DNA from: Symbiodinium natans
Lineage: Eukaryota; Sar; Dinophyceae; Suessiales; Symbiodiniaceae
Length of the DNA: 64,000 bases
NCBI GenBank assembly: GCA_905221605.1
Contig: CAJNDS010002294.1
Coordinates: 157,501 to 221,500 of the forward strand
Reading direction: 5' to 3'
Positions within the stretch are counted from its first letter, which is position 1. Each line of letters begins with the position of its first letter. Shown here one piece after another: positions 1 to 11,245 of this stretch. The translations under genes and the position numbers were made by a program. The notes below the pieces were generated by a model. The model saw only the letters and a program-made list of their open reading frames with translations. It had not been told where the DNA came from and searched no databases.

Positions 1-90
1 CGAACACAACGATCGCGTGATGTGTGCAAAACAGGCTTTGAAGCAAGCTTGCACGGCTTCAAAAGAGCGGGCAAACACAGCCGGATTTTC

Positions 91-268
91 CCGGACCCGG
101 ACCCGGACAGGACCCGCAGACCCGACCCGGACCCGGACCCGGAGTGGGCCCTGACTGGACCCGGACCCGGACCCGGACCCTGACCCCGGACCCGGACCCA
201 CACCCAGACCCCGGACCTGGACCCGGACCCGGACCCGGACCCGACCGGACCCGGACCCCGGACCCCCC
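91..268. repeat. GGACCC hexanucleotide repeat
   Basis: Imperfect tandem array of GGACCC (CCGGAC) units. It leaves frames open on both strands (Gly-Pro/Val-Arg one way, Asp-Pro/Arg-Thr the other). I regard those frames as repeat artefacts, not genes. Confidence 0.85.
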
Positions 269-3120
269 GCCGCGCAAGAAAAACGATATCCCCCCTCTCC
301 CTGCAAAATACAAGAGCAAAGGTTCGCGACAGATCATTGGTTGTTTGCTCGAAAAATCCGTTAAAGCCGGAGATAGCTATGGCGGTGTATTTGACAAGGT
401 CGTCAACATCAGGGACATAAGAGATGCTATAAGTTTAGGCAGGCTTAGAGGGATGCGGCGTGTAGGTCCTTGTGGGCACCGATGGATGAATTCGGTGTTC
501 CCCTGCCTATCAATCGCAAATCCAATGCAGGTAGTCGTCATGATACTTTTGAGGAAAGCTTCCTAAAAGGAATGCAAGGGAGGTCGCCAATTTCATATCC
601 CGCCTGAAGATTGCAGAGGAGCGAGAATGCGCAAAACAGAGGAAAGTGCGCCTTGACCGTCTTGCTTGGATTGATAATGAGGAGACAATATTGAGGTCAG
701 AGCTGCTAATACGCAAGATTTCTTGCGTGGAATGCGCGCAAAGCATCCACCTTTCAGATATTTTTTTGTACTCTGTGATGACGGAACACGTGCGAGAAGC
801 GCGTCCCTCAAGTGTCCAAATGTGTACTGTGCAAAACATTCGCAAGCGTGCTTTTGCGCAACTCTCTCCTGATTCATGACAGCAAAACTCCTTAAGCCGG
901 AGCTATCCGAGCTTAACAGCCAAGGAACAAGGGAAACTGGCCAGACTAACAATGGATGATAGGGCTTAACGCGCCACCAATTGATCACAGCCGCGGTCCA
1001 CAACCGCTTTAAGGCAGACTGACTTCTCCTTATTGGGTTTTTTTCAAAGCCATCAATGAGCCCACTTATCGCCTGCAGAGTCCATGGATGGCAAGACGCG
1101 CATCGTCCACGAGCGCTAAACGATGTTAAACGCACGATCCGTTGTCTCTAGCAGCCAAAGTTTGCTAGTGAGAGCTGTACTGAGCGGGGCATCATAGCTG
1201 GTGTGTTCATGTCGGTCAGTTTACCCAAAGCCCAGCGTTGTCGCGGGAATGAGTTCACCTTGTCGGTTGCGGGTGCTGGTTGCTTGTTGTTGCTTTGCCT
1301 TGCTCTCGGTGCGCTCAGTTCCGCTCTTTTGCAGTCTCGCTTCATGAGTGGTATAAACCGCCCACTGAATTGCTGACGCATACAAGGGTTCGCTGCCAAA
1401 AAGAACTTTTGGTTTCAATTGGTGGCTGGCTGATGATACGTTAACAATGAGTAGTTCAAAATCACTGTGCGTTAAGTTCAAAAAGAAATCCGAAAGATGT
1501 TTTTTTCATGAACAAACTTCCAACAACTCAGTATCTTGTGCTGATGTCGACACAAAGGTTTGAACGTGGTGGCAGCTCTGCTTTTCGATCACATGATGCC
1601 TACGGACGTTTTTTTCAATGCACAGGGAAAACCTAGTGGAGTGATCTTGATTGGCCGCGGAACTGCATCGGGGTACGTGTTTTTCGGTTTTTGGCGTTCA
1701 AGAGTGTTTTGGAAGACCTCGACCCGGAGCGGAACGTGATTTCAGCAGGCACGGGCCTCCCCGCCCCCTTCCCCTTCAAAATCGTCTTTTTGCAGTACAA
1801 ACGGAAGTACTTGTATGTGCTTCTGCGCTTGCGCGCACGCAGTTTTAGGCCCCCCCATCCCCTTTACCATCGTCCTTTCGTAGTACAAACATAATGCTCC
1901 TTTGTGCCCCTGCGGTCGAACGCGCGCGCATTGTTGGAGCCCCCCTCTTTCCCCTTTAAAATCGTTTTTTTTGTAGTACAAATGTAGTACGTCTCTGTGC
2001 CTCTACGCTTCTTTTTGGGCCCCCATCTTCTCCCGAAGGCCTCGCAAAGCTCGTTGGAATCGCTGTAGTTGCCCGGTGGATAGCCATAAATGAAGACCAC
2101 CGGTTTGCTTTACCGTCGCTTTATGATGTAAAACGATACAAAGTGCAAACTTGCTTCCGCCCGCTTTTGTTGATCCAAATTGTGTTCACATCAGATGATA
2201 CCTTTTCATTGTGCAACCATTCAAGTGCAATATGTAGACCGTGTAAATGTGCATCTTTTTGATGTCAAGTGTAATGTCTAGCATGTCCTCACTCACATCG
2301 AACGAACAGTTGATCGTGCATGTTGCTTCCCATTCGGTTTTGAGACAGCAGGCAGGTTCCCAATACAGTCGGGATTCCATGAGCAACCTCACAATCCCAT
2401 GTTTCGCAGGCCCAGCCACAGACCTTAGCAGCTCCGATTTCACCGTATGTTTCAGAACCGCTTTTGTGCGCCGTGATGAGTCGGCAATAGTAATCCCACA
2501 AGAGTTGTCTTGCTCACATAAACATGCGTTCCAGCTGAATTGCTTCGACTACAAACGTGATAACTTGTGATCAACTTGGGGTCAAAATGTCAAATGACCA
2601 ATGAGCATGCCAATTCTGTAGCCCGGCTGTTAGCAACAGTAGACGTTTACTCAGCTTTGCTTCTTGTACGTGCGATGGCCGAATGCCATGGATCAGGGAA
2701 CTGTCGTGCAAGAGGCCCCTTCCTGCCTGCAACGATTGTGTTTGTAGGCCGGGGTTTGGGGATCATGGTCACAATTTGACGTTGTTTGTAAAGACATTCA
2801 AGCCACATACCCCATCTTCGGAGTGGCTGGCCAGCACATCGGGCTTCAAGATATAAGGGCAAAAAAGGATTAAGATGACAATTTGTGCCTTTTGGTAGTA
2901 TCCTCCTGCGGCGAAGTTTGGAGCCAACAAACATAAAGCGGATCCAATTCCTTGTACTGATGTCACGTTCACTTCAAGCCCAAGAGTCGGCGCGGCAACG
3001 TGAAGGCGGTTTTGCAGGAAGAATGGAGTTGTCGGAAGTATATGTTCCCAAACAGTCTATTGTAAACAGTCTATTGTAGGGTTCTACACTCATTTAAGGA
3101 TTGCCGACATTCTGAGGACT
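269..3120. other. No recognisable gene; repeats only
   Basis: Apart from the tandem repeat near 1.76-2.02 kb, nothing here can be tied to a known family. The longest open frame is on the minus strand at 593-1135 (180 codons). It has no recognisable motif and could be chance or a decayed element. Confidence 0.5.
1759..2019. repeat. Three diverged ~88-bp tandem units
   Basis: Three successive copies start near 1759, 1850 and 1938. Each has a run of C followed by CCCCTT(C/T)(A/C)(A/C)AATCGT-like sequence, a T-run, then G(C/T)AGTACAAA and a GC-rich tail. The copies have drifted but the order of blocks is kept, which marks an old tandem duplication. Confidence 0.75.
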
Positions 3121-3268
3121 GTTGCCGGGTTCCTGGGCTCCTTGTCTTCCTTTGTCTCCCTTCCTCCATGTGGGTGGCTTTGCCGGGTTGCTGTGCTCCT
3201 CGTTTCCCTTTGTCTTCCTTTTCTTCCTTTGTCTCCCTTCGTCTCCCTTTGTCTCCCGTTGTCTCCAC
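3121..3268. repeat. Pyrimidine-rich TTTGTCTCCC repeat
   Basis: A TTGCCGGGTT-(C/G)CTG-GCTCCT segment occurs at about 3122 and again at about 3180. It is followed by a run of TTTGTCTCCC-like 9-10-bp units up to 3268. The tract lies about 390 bp upstream of the glycerol-3-phosphate dehydrogenase start. Confidence 0.7.
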
Positions 3269-3657
3269 TGTTTCTTTGACTGTTTGGGGTCTTCGGTGGT
3301 GTAATGTTTTGCAACGCTTTGAAGCACGCAGCTTGCGGTGATATGTTTTTGTGGTGTCAACCTGCATTCGAAGGGCAGTATTGAGACCCGAGGCACATGA
3401 TGTTGGAACATGTGATTTCGAGAAGGAGGACGCGGGAATCGGCAGCTGATCGCCCAACTTAATGCATGCACAAATGCTGGTGGATGAGGCTTTGTGTCTT
3501 GTGTGGCTCAAAGCTTTTGGCGTGCAGCATTGGCATGTTGCGCTTGTCTGATTGGCATGGTGTGTGCTTAGGTGTCAGTTGTGCTAAAGGCTTGTGTGTG
3601 TTTGTTTGAGACCAAGTTGTCTTGTAGTCGACACAGACAGTTTCAAAAATCACAAGT

Positions 3658-4806
3658 ATGAAGACGCCTGATGGTGGGAACAGGCAGAGCCCAACCTCTC
3701 AGGAGGCGGAAGAGCCTTTGACAGAAGCTTCGAAGGCTTCGGTTCGAAAGGTTGCGGTGCTTGGTGGAGGCGCTTTTGGTACAGCTATGGCAAACCATGT
3801 TGCCAGCAAGGGCATCTTTGTCAGCTTGTGGGCCAGGGAGGAGGAGGTCGTTCAAAGCATCAACAGCAAGCATGAGAACAGCACCTTTCTTGCCGGGGTT
3901 CCGCTCAGTGAGAAAATCGTGGCAACCGGAAGTGTTGCCGAGGCTGTCTCAGAAGCTGAGCTACTCTTCCTCATCATCCCCACCCCTTTCATTGCCAAGT
4001 GGCTGGAACAAAACCAGCCAATGCTCCCTTGGCAGGTTCCATTGGTCTGTTTTAGCAAAGGGATTGAGCAGCAAAGCCTCCGCACTCCATACGAGATCCT
4101 GGTGGATGAGCTGCCGGGAAAGTATCATGCCAAGCTGGCGGTCGTGAGTGGCCCATCTTTTGCAAAAGAAATCGGCGTTGGTTTGCCAACAAGCGTGACC
4201 TGTGCGGCACAGGATATCGAAGTCGCGAAGCAGATTCAGTTGGCACTGGCGACACGAAACTTTCGTGTTTACACTGCTGCGGATGTGATCGGGGCCGAGC
4301 TGTGTGGAGCCTTGAAAAACGTGTTGGCCATCGCCTGTGGGGCCAGTGATGGATTCGGGTTTGGGGCCAATGCCAGAGCGGCCCTGATTACCAGAGGGCT
4401 AGCTGAAATGACGCGCCTTGTGGTCAAGAAAGGTGGAAAGGCTTCAACGATTACAGGACTGGCAGGTGTCGGGGATCTCGTGCTAACCTGCAGTAGCAGC
4501 CTTTCACGAAATTATTCAGTTGGTCAGGCTATGGCTGCAAGGAGTTTGCCAGAAGACAAGCGAAAAGACCAGAAGCAGTCGAACAACTTCAACCGGGACC
4601 TAGCAGTTGCAGAGGGAGTGAAGACGAGCCTTGCTGTGCACCTGCTTGCAGAAAAGCTAGGTGTCGAGATGCCCATATGTGAGGCAGTTTACGAAGTCAT
4701 CCACAAGGGGATCGACATCAAGACAGCTTTGCGCAAGCTGCAAGATCGTCCCCTGAGAGCCGAGCACGACGAGTACCAGGGCACCTGGGTATGGAGTGCA
4801 CTCTGA
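3658..4806 (+). CDS. gpsA: Glycerol-3-phosphate dehydrogenase [NAD(P)+], GpsA type
   Basis: Interconverts dihydroxyacetone phosphate and sn-glycerol 3-phosphate, supplying the glycerol backbone of membrane and storage lipids. The 382-residue frame carries the dinucleotide-binding glycine loop GGGAFGTA (residues 36-43), FSKGIE, SGPSFAKE with Lys170, GALKNVLAIACG with Lys220, the substrate-loop motif GFGANARAALITRG, and GLAGVGDLVLTCSS. All are diagnostic of the bacterial/plastid-type family. Family members are usually about 330-350 residues. The extra length is an acidic N-terminal stretch of about 28 residues, not a clear targeting peptide, and a polar insert near residues 300-313. The first ATG of the open frame was used. 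No intron interrupts the coding region although neighbouring genes are finely split, so a past mRNA-derived (retroposed) copy is possible. The frame is intact, so the gene is probably functional. Confidence 0.95.
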   Translation: MKTPDGGNRQSPTSQEAEEPLTEASKASVRKVAVLGGGAFGTAMANHVASKGIFVSLWAREEEVVQSINSKHENSTFLAGVPLSEKIVATGSVAEAVSEAELLFLIIPTPFIAKWLEQNQPMLPWQVPLVCFSKGIEQQSLRTPYEILVDELPGKYHAKLAVVSGPSFAKEIGVGLPTSVTCAAQDIEVAKQIQLALATRNFRVYTAADVIGAELCGALKNVLAIACGASDGFGFGANARAALITRGLAEMTRLVVKKGGKASTITGLAGVGDLVLTCSSSLSRNYSVGQAMAARSLPEDKRKDQKQSNNFNRDLAVAEGVKTSLAVHLLAEKLGVEMPICEAVYEVIHKGIDIKTALRKLQDRPLRAEHDEYQGTWVWSAL

Positions 4807-6700
4807 GTGGTTGTTGCCCTTAGCTCTTCGGAAGTGATTTGATATTACAGAGAAGTGGCTTCCTGACCTCATGTCATGAGGGTGCGGGCAGTGCGGGTAT
4901 TCGAACACCGTGCACGCTCTGTGTGTGTACATAAGAAGTGGCCACAAATTTGCTGTGGAAGCTTGCTGTGGAGGCACATCTGTTCCCATCTTTCATCCCT
5001 AGGCGCAGCCCGTCCCAAGCCTGCGAGAAGCGCGAATGAGCTTGTGGTTTGAGGCGCATGTTGTGTTTCAATCCAGACTTCTTGTAGAGCCAGTTTCCAA
5101 AAAGCACGCCTGCAAATGCTTTGAGACAACTCTTGGCGACGGCATGGCGCACTTCAAATGATTCCACGTGACCTCAAGGAGTTTGAAGCAGTGCGCTGCC
5201 ACTGGGCGGAGGAGTGAAGTTTAAGTTTTTCTTTCTTGTGAGGTAGTGAGGTTGATGGACAGTGTCGGCAGTGCGAGGACATACAGGAGCCATTTGGGCG
5301 ATGTCCAACGCTTCTTTTCCACAAGGTCAGACGGAGTGCTCGTTCTGGGCTAGATGGCGACATCGCTTACAGCAGGGTGTGACATTTTTTTGTATCATGC
5401 ATTCCCTTGATGTAAAGACCGAGCTAGGGCAGCAGTCTCAACCGTTTGCGCGTTGCCTCTGTGTTTCTTCGGCATGTTTGCTACGACTATGCTGAGACAA
5501 ATGGTGGTAGGCAACTGGCGAGATGGTGTTGGACCGACAGGCAGTAATCTGAGAATGATCTCGTCAAGACTCGTCGTCTAGATCACTTGACGCTGGAGGC
5601 TGTGCGTGTGAGGCTCCCTGAAACGGGAGCTTTGCGAGCTGTCATGCCTGGTATGCAGGCGATGCCCTCAACATATTTGCTGATGTTTGCAGGGCATGTG
5701 CCAGTGTCACGTTGGTTCGTCATCTCCGCAAGCTGCAAACAGTTGAAGAAACTTCTTGGGTTGCAGGCGATTCTTTCCTGTGCTGTACATACACTCTTCC
5801 GCGTCGAGGACGATGGGTCTGTCATAGCTTGTTTTTTGCGGCAAGTTTTGGCACGTCTTGCGCCACAGGAAGTTTGCAAGATGCGGCGAGGCGAAGTGGT
5901 GGAATGAGTCATTGAGTCATCGAGTCATTGGTCACACTTGAGCAGTAGTCTGCAGCCCTGCTCTTTGCAGGAGAGATGATGTGTGTGGCCGTCTCCTCAG
6001 ACGAAGGTCAACAAGCAAAAGAGGAAGCATTCGACTGGTAAGATGCCGAGATAATTGCCACCTTGCTGGGTGTGCGTCTGTTGCGGCAGGTGCTGACAGC
6101 GGAGGATCAAGGTTCAAACCTTCCCTGTCAGAATCGTACTTGCCTCTGCTAGTCACTGCTAGTCCATGATATGCAGGATGGCCTGGTCTTCAAGATGACG
6201 AGACAGACGGTACGCTGACAGTCTGGCCGTCTGAATTGAATTGGGACCTCTTGGTGTCATTGTGTGTCATTCATCGCACAAGGTTGCAGAGAGATGTTCT
6301 TCTGTATGCCGCTGTAGCCATTTCTCGTGGGGCCTTCTGCGGACATGAGGGCCACAGCCCGACGGCTGCTGAAACTCGCTCAACATGGGTCCTGGATTGG
6401 TTGAAGTATAGTCAGCTGTTGTTCATGAGAGGCACCATTTGGTCAAGCTGGGTTCACAAACTTGGGGCTGAGGAAATGCGCACCTCTGGGAGCACCACTG
6501 GCTGTTCCACTAGCTGGTCTGGTCGGCCCTGATGCAGACCGGTCAGGCTCAGCATGCCATCATGCGAAAAATTAAGGCGAAGATCGCTGAGGGCCACGAG
6601 TTTTTTTTGGAAGTTAAGAGGGCAGTCAAGAGTAGCAGATGTGGAGCTGAGCCTGCCGTGCTGCACTTGCAGTCCGCCACCCGGAGAAGCCCGTGCAGCT
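4807..6700. other. Gap between genes with weak coding-like pieces
   Basis: Follows the dehydrogenase stop. A short + strand frame near 5165-5215 (reads RDLKEFEAVRCHWAEE) and an open frame at 5587-5907 look mildly coding, but I recognise no family. A short direct repeat of GAGTCATTG/GAGTCATCG lies at 5905-5932. Confidence 0.4.
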
Positions 6701-6715
6701 CAGAAGTTTCCCACA

Positions 6716-9665
6716 GGTTCGCTGCAGCACGACCGGCGAGCCCTGGCTCAACTCGCCACCATCTATGAAATTTGTAGGAAATCTTGTGACTAAAGGGCAT
6801 GGTGGGTTTCGTGTCGGTTTCCTCCGTTCCGCTTCAGGAACGTGAGTTTGCCTACATCCATGAGCACAACTTCGATGACAGAATGTGGTCGATAGCTGGC
6901 AAGGTGGATTTTCTAGGCCTTATGGAGGCAGGAGTCGTGCACTCAGGTGAACATACCATGAGAAGTGCAGGGATGTGGGTACCTTGGCTCGCAGGAAGGC
7001 AGCTACCTCTTCAAGCACGTGCCCAGCGATGTGATTCACAGGCTCCTCTCCGCGTGCATACTGTTTGCAGAGCAGTTGTTGTGCATCTGCTTGGCACAAA
7101 GCACTCAGTTCGTCGGTCTAAATCGCTATGCCGAACACCTATGGCGTGTGCTCGTTATTGCCGCGCATCTCCTCATGCATACGTCTGGCCTGCAGGCTTT
7201 CATTCGGACAAAAAGTCTTCGCACGCAAGGGCACCGTGCTGATAGAAGAGGGTTCGGAGAACAGCGCCCTTTTCGTTGTAGGCAGCCAGGCTGCACTCGA
7301 AGATTTTTTCTCTATATTCATATGGAAGTACGAAACACTCCGCATGGGCCTGTTGGCGCCAGCCATGGCACTCAGCCCCGAGGTTACGGCAATCTTGCCA
7401 TTTCCGTCCACGGTGAGGAGATCGCGACGGTTGGACCGGGACAGGTGATCGGATTGTCTTCCGGCTCGTTCAGTTAAAGGCCGAAACGCACGAAGCGAAA
7501 AACAATCCTCAAAAAGGCTGCGTTCAGTTTTGTGGATGTCTTGTGCATTTTCATCCAATTCTCAGGTACACCATGCTGAAAGGCACAATGGCAAGTGCAA
7601 GCGTCATTGTCTCGTCAGAGCTGGCGTACATCCTGGAGCTTCGCCACAGTCTGCGACTCACGCTCTGTAGCAGCTACTGTACCAGCTACTGCAGCAGCTA
7701 CTGTAGCTTTGTTGACCGAGCACGAAGTTGGTGTGAACGGTTGGGACGCAGCTGTCCACGCGTCCAAGCTCCCGATGAGTTGCTAGTATCTTGCATGTAG
7801 TGTGGAGTGGCTGAGGTCACTTTATGGCTTGCCTTGATGACAATCCAGATGTGAAGAACCGCATGCAAGTGCTGCTGGAGCAGCGAGAAGCACAGAGCCT
7901 TGTCTCCTGCAGCAGGGTCCATAAGGGGGTAATACAGTTTTTAAAGTGTCTTCAAGTGTCTTCCTCCGTGGTGCGAGCAGAGGAACAAGGCGGCGGAAAT
8001 GATCAGCAAAAAGACAGTGAGGGAAGTCTGAGCTCCACAAGACCCTAAAGGGTCCTTCGTGCGAGCCAGGCCAGCTGAGTGCGACTCCTCCTGCAGAGTT
8101 TGGCCGGATCTCTAAAAAAAACATGTCCAGGGGCTCAGTCAACTCGACATTCCTGGGGCAAAATATTGATTTTTTTCAATGCTGTTAACTGAACGGCGGG
8201 CGTGCAGAGGCCTCGATGAGACGCCTCTGAGAACGTCCGGAAAAAAACGTCAGAACGCCTTCTCGTTAGGTCGCTGATATGGTTTAGACGCCATTAAACA
8301 CCAGCAAGGCACCGCAAAGGTCGAAAAGGAAGCGCGAACAGCGGAACATGCACCATCGTGAACCTATGCTGCTCGCGGATGCCCTCGCGGGCTTCTACCG
8401 TCAACTCTGCCTCTGAAAGGCTCAAGTCTTTGTGGAAGTTTTAGGATTGAGAAGGCCGGAAGTTCCATTATCGGAGCTTGTTGTGAGATTGAAAATGGAT
8501 GGCCCGCAGATGCTGTCTTCGGATGGTATCTTGGCTGTGTTGTTCTTTGTGTCCACTGACAAGCCAATGGAAGAGCTGCCATTGCAGACCTTGTTGCAGT
8601 CAGAAGACCCTTTGGTGATTTTTGTGGTTTTCGATTTTGTTCTTCAGGCTGGGCAGCCTTGCATCTCCCTGCCATCGAGGAGCTCCTCAGCCAGGACGAG
8701 GCAGAGTTCAGCGAATCGGGCTATGTCATTTTCTTACAGTCTTGCCCTCTGGCGCGAGTCAGGGCCCATGTGGCGCCAGTAATGTGTTCCCCGCGTTTGT
8801 CACAGGCCAGCGCTGCCGTGGTGTCATGGTAGTTCATGAAGAGCTATGCGTTGCAAGTCATCCGTGAGTGAATGTCCACCCAGGAGTGCGACATTCTTCC
8901 GCAGTCTTCCAGACTACGCTGATGCTTGTCCAGCTTAGCCTTACTGTGATCCAAGACCACCTGGAAGAAGATTGGTTCTTGAATGGGTTTGCTCAGTTTC
9001 GATCTCCCGTCTCAGGAGTACTCCGGCATACTCGGCAGGTCGCGAGAGACGAGCAGGCGCGCAGAGTGCTGAATTCGGAGCCTGTTCTTGAAGGTGCCTT
9101 TGAATCGCCTCCACTGTGGACCACCTTCAAGGACCGAGATCACCACCCACCCCTTGATCTCAGAACCCTGAGCCTCATCGTACGCTCCCTATCTCGCTCT
9201 ACTACTTTCTCTCCTTCATTTCCTCCGTCAGTCAGGCCCTGAGTCATTGACTAACTGCTTACATGTTATCCGTGCCCTTCCTTCAACAATTTCGTGGACA
9301 GGATGTGGCGCAGGATCAGAGTGTTGATATGTGGACGAGCAGTGGGCACCTGAGCGCAAAGAGGCCACTCAAGAGAAATGTAGGGTAGTTTGAGCTTGGA
9401 GATGTTGGAGTGGAACTTGAAGTCCGAAAGCTTTGCATCTCAAGGTCTATCCAAGCCTATCATGGGAAGAGATATTCCAGATACGGCAGTCTGGCAGGCA
9501 AACGTCTTCGGACCCGTCAAAAAACAGAGAGATTCGGCTTCACAAAAGTCGTTGCTTGGGAGGAGATGTTGCATTCTTACAAGATTTGCAATTGCGTCTG
9601 CTCATCTGCAGGTGCCACACGTTCACATGCGTCAGTCGGAGCACCTTGGCTGATGCTTTTGGTCT
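6716..9665 (+). CDS. Multi-exon gene with cyclic-nucleotide-binding-like domain (partial)
   Basis: Successive + strand pieces, each preceded by AG, assemble the order typical of a cyclic-nucleotide-binding fold. They are: EREFAYIHEHNFDDRMW (about 6840-6900); EGSYLFKHVPSDVIHRLL (from 6995); GTVLIEEGSENSALFVV (7230-7280), the beta-roll start; HGEEIATVGPGQVIG (about 7408-7452), where the Gly-rich turn sits; ASVIVSSELAYILELRH (about 7595-7647); and a helical piece LDDNPDVKNRMQVLLEQRE (about 7830-7886). Further coding-like exons occur near 8645-8710 (LHLPAIEELLSQDEAEFSE) and 9560-9660. Known members regulate kinases or ion channels, or only hold the fold. I see no kinase or channel motif, so the role is open. 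The phosphate-binding Arg of true cAMP/cGMP sites was not found. Start and end are uncertain, and more than one gene could be present. Confidence 0.5.
7664..7708. repeat. CAGCTACTGTAG-like 12-15-bp repeat
   Basis: Three near-identical copies of (C/A)AGCTACTG(T/C)A in a row, inside the probable intron after the cyclic-nucleotide-binding exon. Each unit contains the palindrome AGCT. Confidence 0.7.
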
Positions 9666-10450
9666 ACAGCTGCGCTACAGAGGCAGTGAGTGCTACACAA
9701 GGCCGCTTCACGCTGCCTTCATGGAGCAGGACGGCACACGTATTCGTACTGTAAAAATGTACTGTATCTTCTGCGATTGTTGTCCTTTCTTTCGTGAACT
9801 TCCGCTGGCTTCTAAGCGTTTTTCTTTCTTTGTCGGTCCTTCAATCAATGGTTCCTGTGTCGACATTGACACGTTGTATAGTTTGTTGAGCAGGCCCAGG
9901 TTGAGAGAGCTCCCCCAACATCACGTTCACCAAGATCGGAGAAGCTGCACGGTCCCTGCTTGTGGACACAGTGGTGAAAGCGAAAAGAATACTTTTCGGT
10001 CAACACACTAGGCCACGGAACCCCAATTCACTACACGGGATGTCTTCAAGAGCGTCAGGTGAGGGTGGCGTGGTCTCAGAAGTTTGATGTACGTCATTGA
10101 TGTGGAATGATCCTTTCTCACCTCTGCAATGTTTTGCATACTGTGGCGTGGGTCTGTGGATGGTCCTGCCTAGTGTTGGGCTGTTTGGCTACATATTCCC
10201 GACAGGATGTGGCAGAGCAGTACGTAGGCCCGCACAAGAAAGCGCATCTTATGTTTCCTAATCCTTCGTGGCGTGACAAAAACCAAGAGCAGGTGAAGCT
10301 GAGCACATGCGTCGCCTCGTTGGTCATAAGGGAGTTCCGAAGAAGATCAACATTCAGGAGACCGCATTGCGCTTCTCAAGACTCCGTGCTGGCGTGCATT
10401 CCTAAACCCCAACACAAGATGAAGCCCTTCGCTCTTTTGCTGCTATCAGG
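9666..10450 (+). other. Possible exon, otherwise non-coding
   Basis: A + strand frame at about 9919-10010 reads ITFTKIGEAARSLLVDTVV and onward, which looks coding. It could be the last exon of the cyclic-nucleotide-binding-like gene or the first of the RNA-binding gene. Nothing else stands out. Confidence 0.3.
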
Positions 10451-11245
10451 AGGAGTTCGCTTTGGATGAGTGCGAGATCACCACAGCCATGATCCGGTGC
10501 CTGTCCACACTGACTAGAGAGAACATGAATTCTGTCCAAGTCACAGTTGCAAATTTGTCAACGAACTGGCATGAACCTAGATTGGCCAGGAATGTCCCAA
10601 ACCAGCTGACTCGAAAGCAGTTTGTGGAGCGGCTTGATCAGCTCGGCTTCCGTGGCTTGCATCTTGACAGGACTTACATGCAGTTTTGGGCGTAGATAAG
10701 TTCCAGTTCCTCTGCAAGTTTTGGTGGTCAATGTGGCTTTTCTGTGAAGATGCAAGCTGCACCTGTGAGGTATGACTTTGTCTATGTGCCGACGCTCGTC
10801 ATTCCTCAAGCAACATCCAAGACCCTTCATCTCTAGGTTACGATGTCTTGTCATTCGTGAGCTGCAGATGTCTTGGGCTCAGGATGGACCGATCGACACG
10901 GATGAATGTGGGCTATGCATTTGTAAATTTTATCAGACCTGACATCTTCAGGCGCAAAGATACTTGCGTACCCTGCTAGAATCCAGTCTTTTCTGTGTGC
11001 AGCTTGAGCGCAGCTGCGTTCTGCAGGATGTGCCAGAGCACTCTGGAGGGCAAGAGCTTTCTCGATAAGGAGGATCGCACCAAGCGTAGAGGTGGAAAGC
11101 CGATCATCGCTGCTCGTCAGACACATCGTGGTGGCAACTGGCTACCAAGCTGTTCATGAGTCGCCGAGCTGATCCTGAGGTGTCGCCTGCTCATGTACAG
11201 GGGCTGAAAGACAATGAGAGGCACTTCAAGGAGCTCTGTGCTCTG
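10451..11245 (+). CDS. Mei2-like RNA-binding protein (RRM_2 type), multi-exon
   Basis: Exons rebuild the C-terminal RNA-recognition motif of the Mei2 family. RNVPNQLTRKQFVERLDQLG (about 10587-10655) matches the family's RNIPNKYT...L-D--GF block. A 23-nt exon at 10770-10792 gives YDFVYVP. From 10882, MDRSTRMNVGYAFVNF is the N-GYAFVNF block (RNP1 region). A later exon (about 11180-11235) gives SPAHVQGLKDNERHFKE, the family's C/S-x-AxxQGLxxN tail. Upstream, EEFALDECEITTAMIRCLST (from 10451) may be an N-terminal exon. Mei2-like proteins bind RNA and control meiosis or development in fungi and plants, and dinoflagellates carry many copies. Introns are 80-120 nt, and the exons bordering YDFVYVP follow the AG|G pattern. 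The true start and stop were not resolved. Confidence 0.75.

Noticed and set aside
3500-3516. Spliced-leader relic upstream of the glycerol-3-phosphate dehydrogenase gene
   Set aside because: TGTGGCTCAAAG shares only the GGCTCAA core with the leader. This is too short to separate from chance.
6100-6135. B-box-like GGTTCAAACCTT
   Set aside because: No matching A box or cloverleaf upstream. The flanks do not pair.
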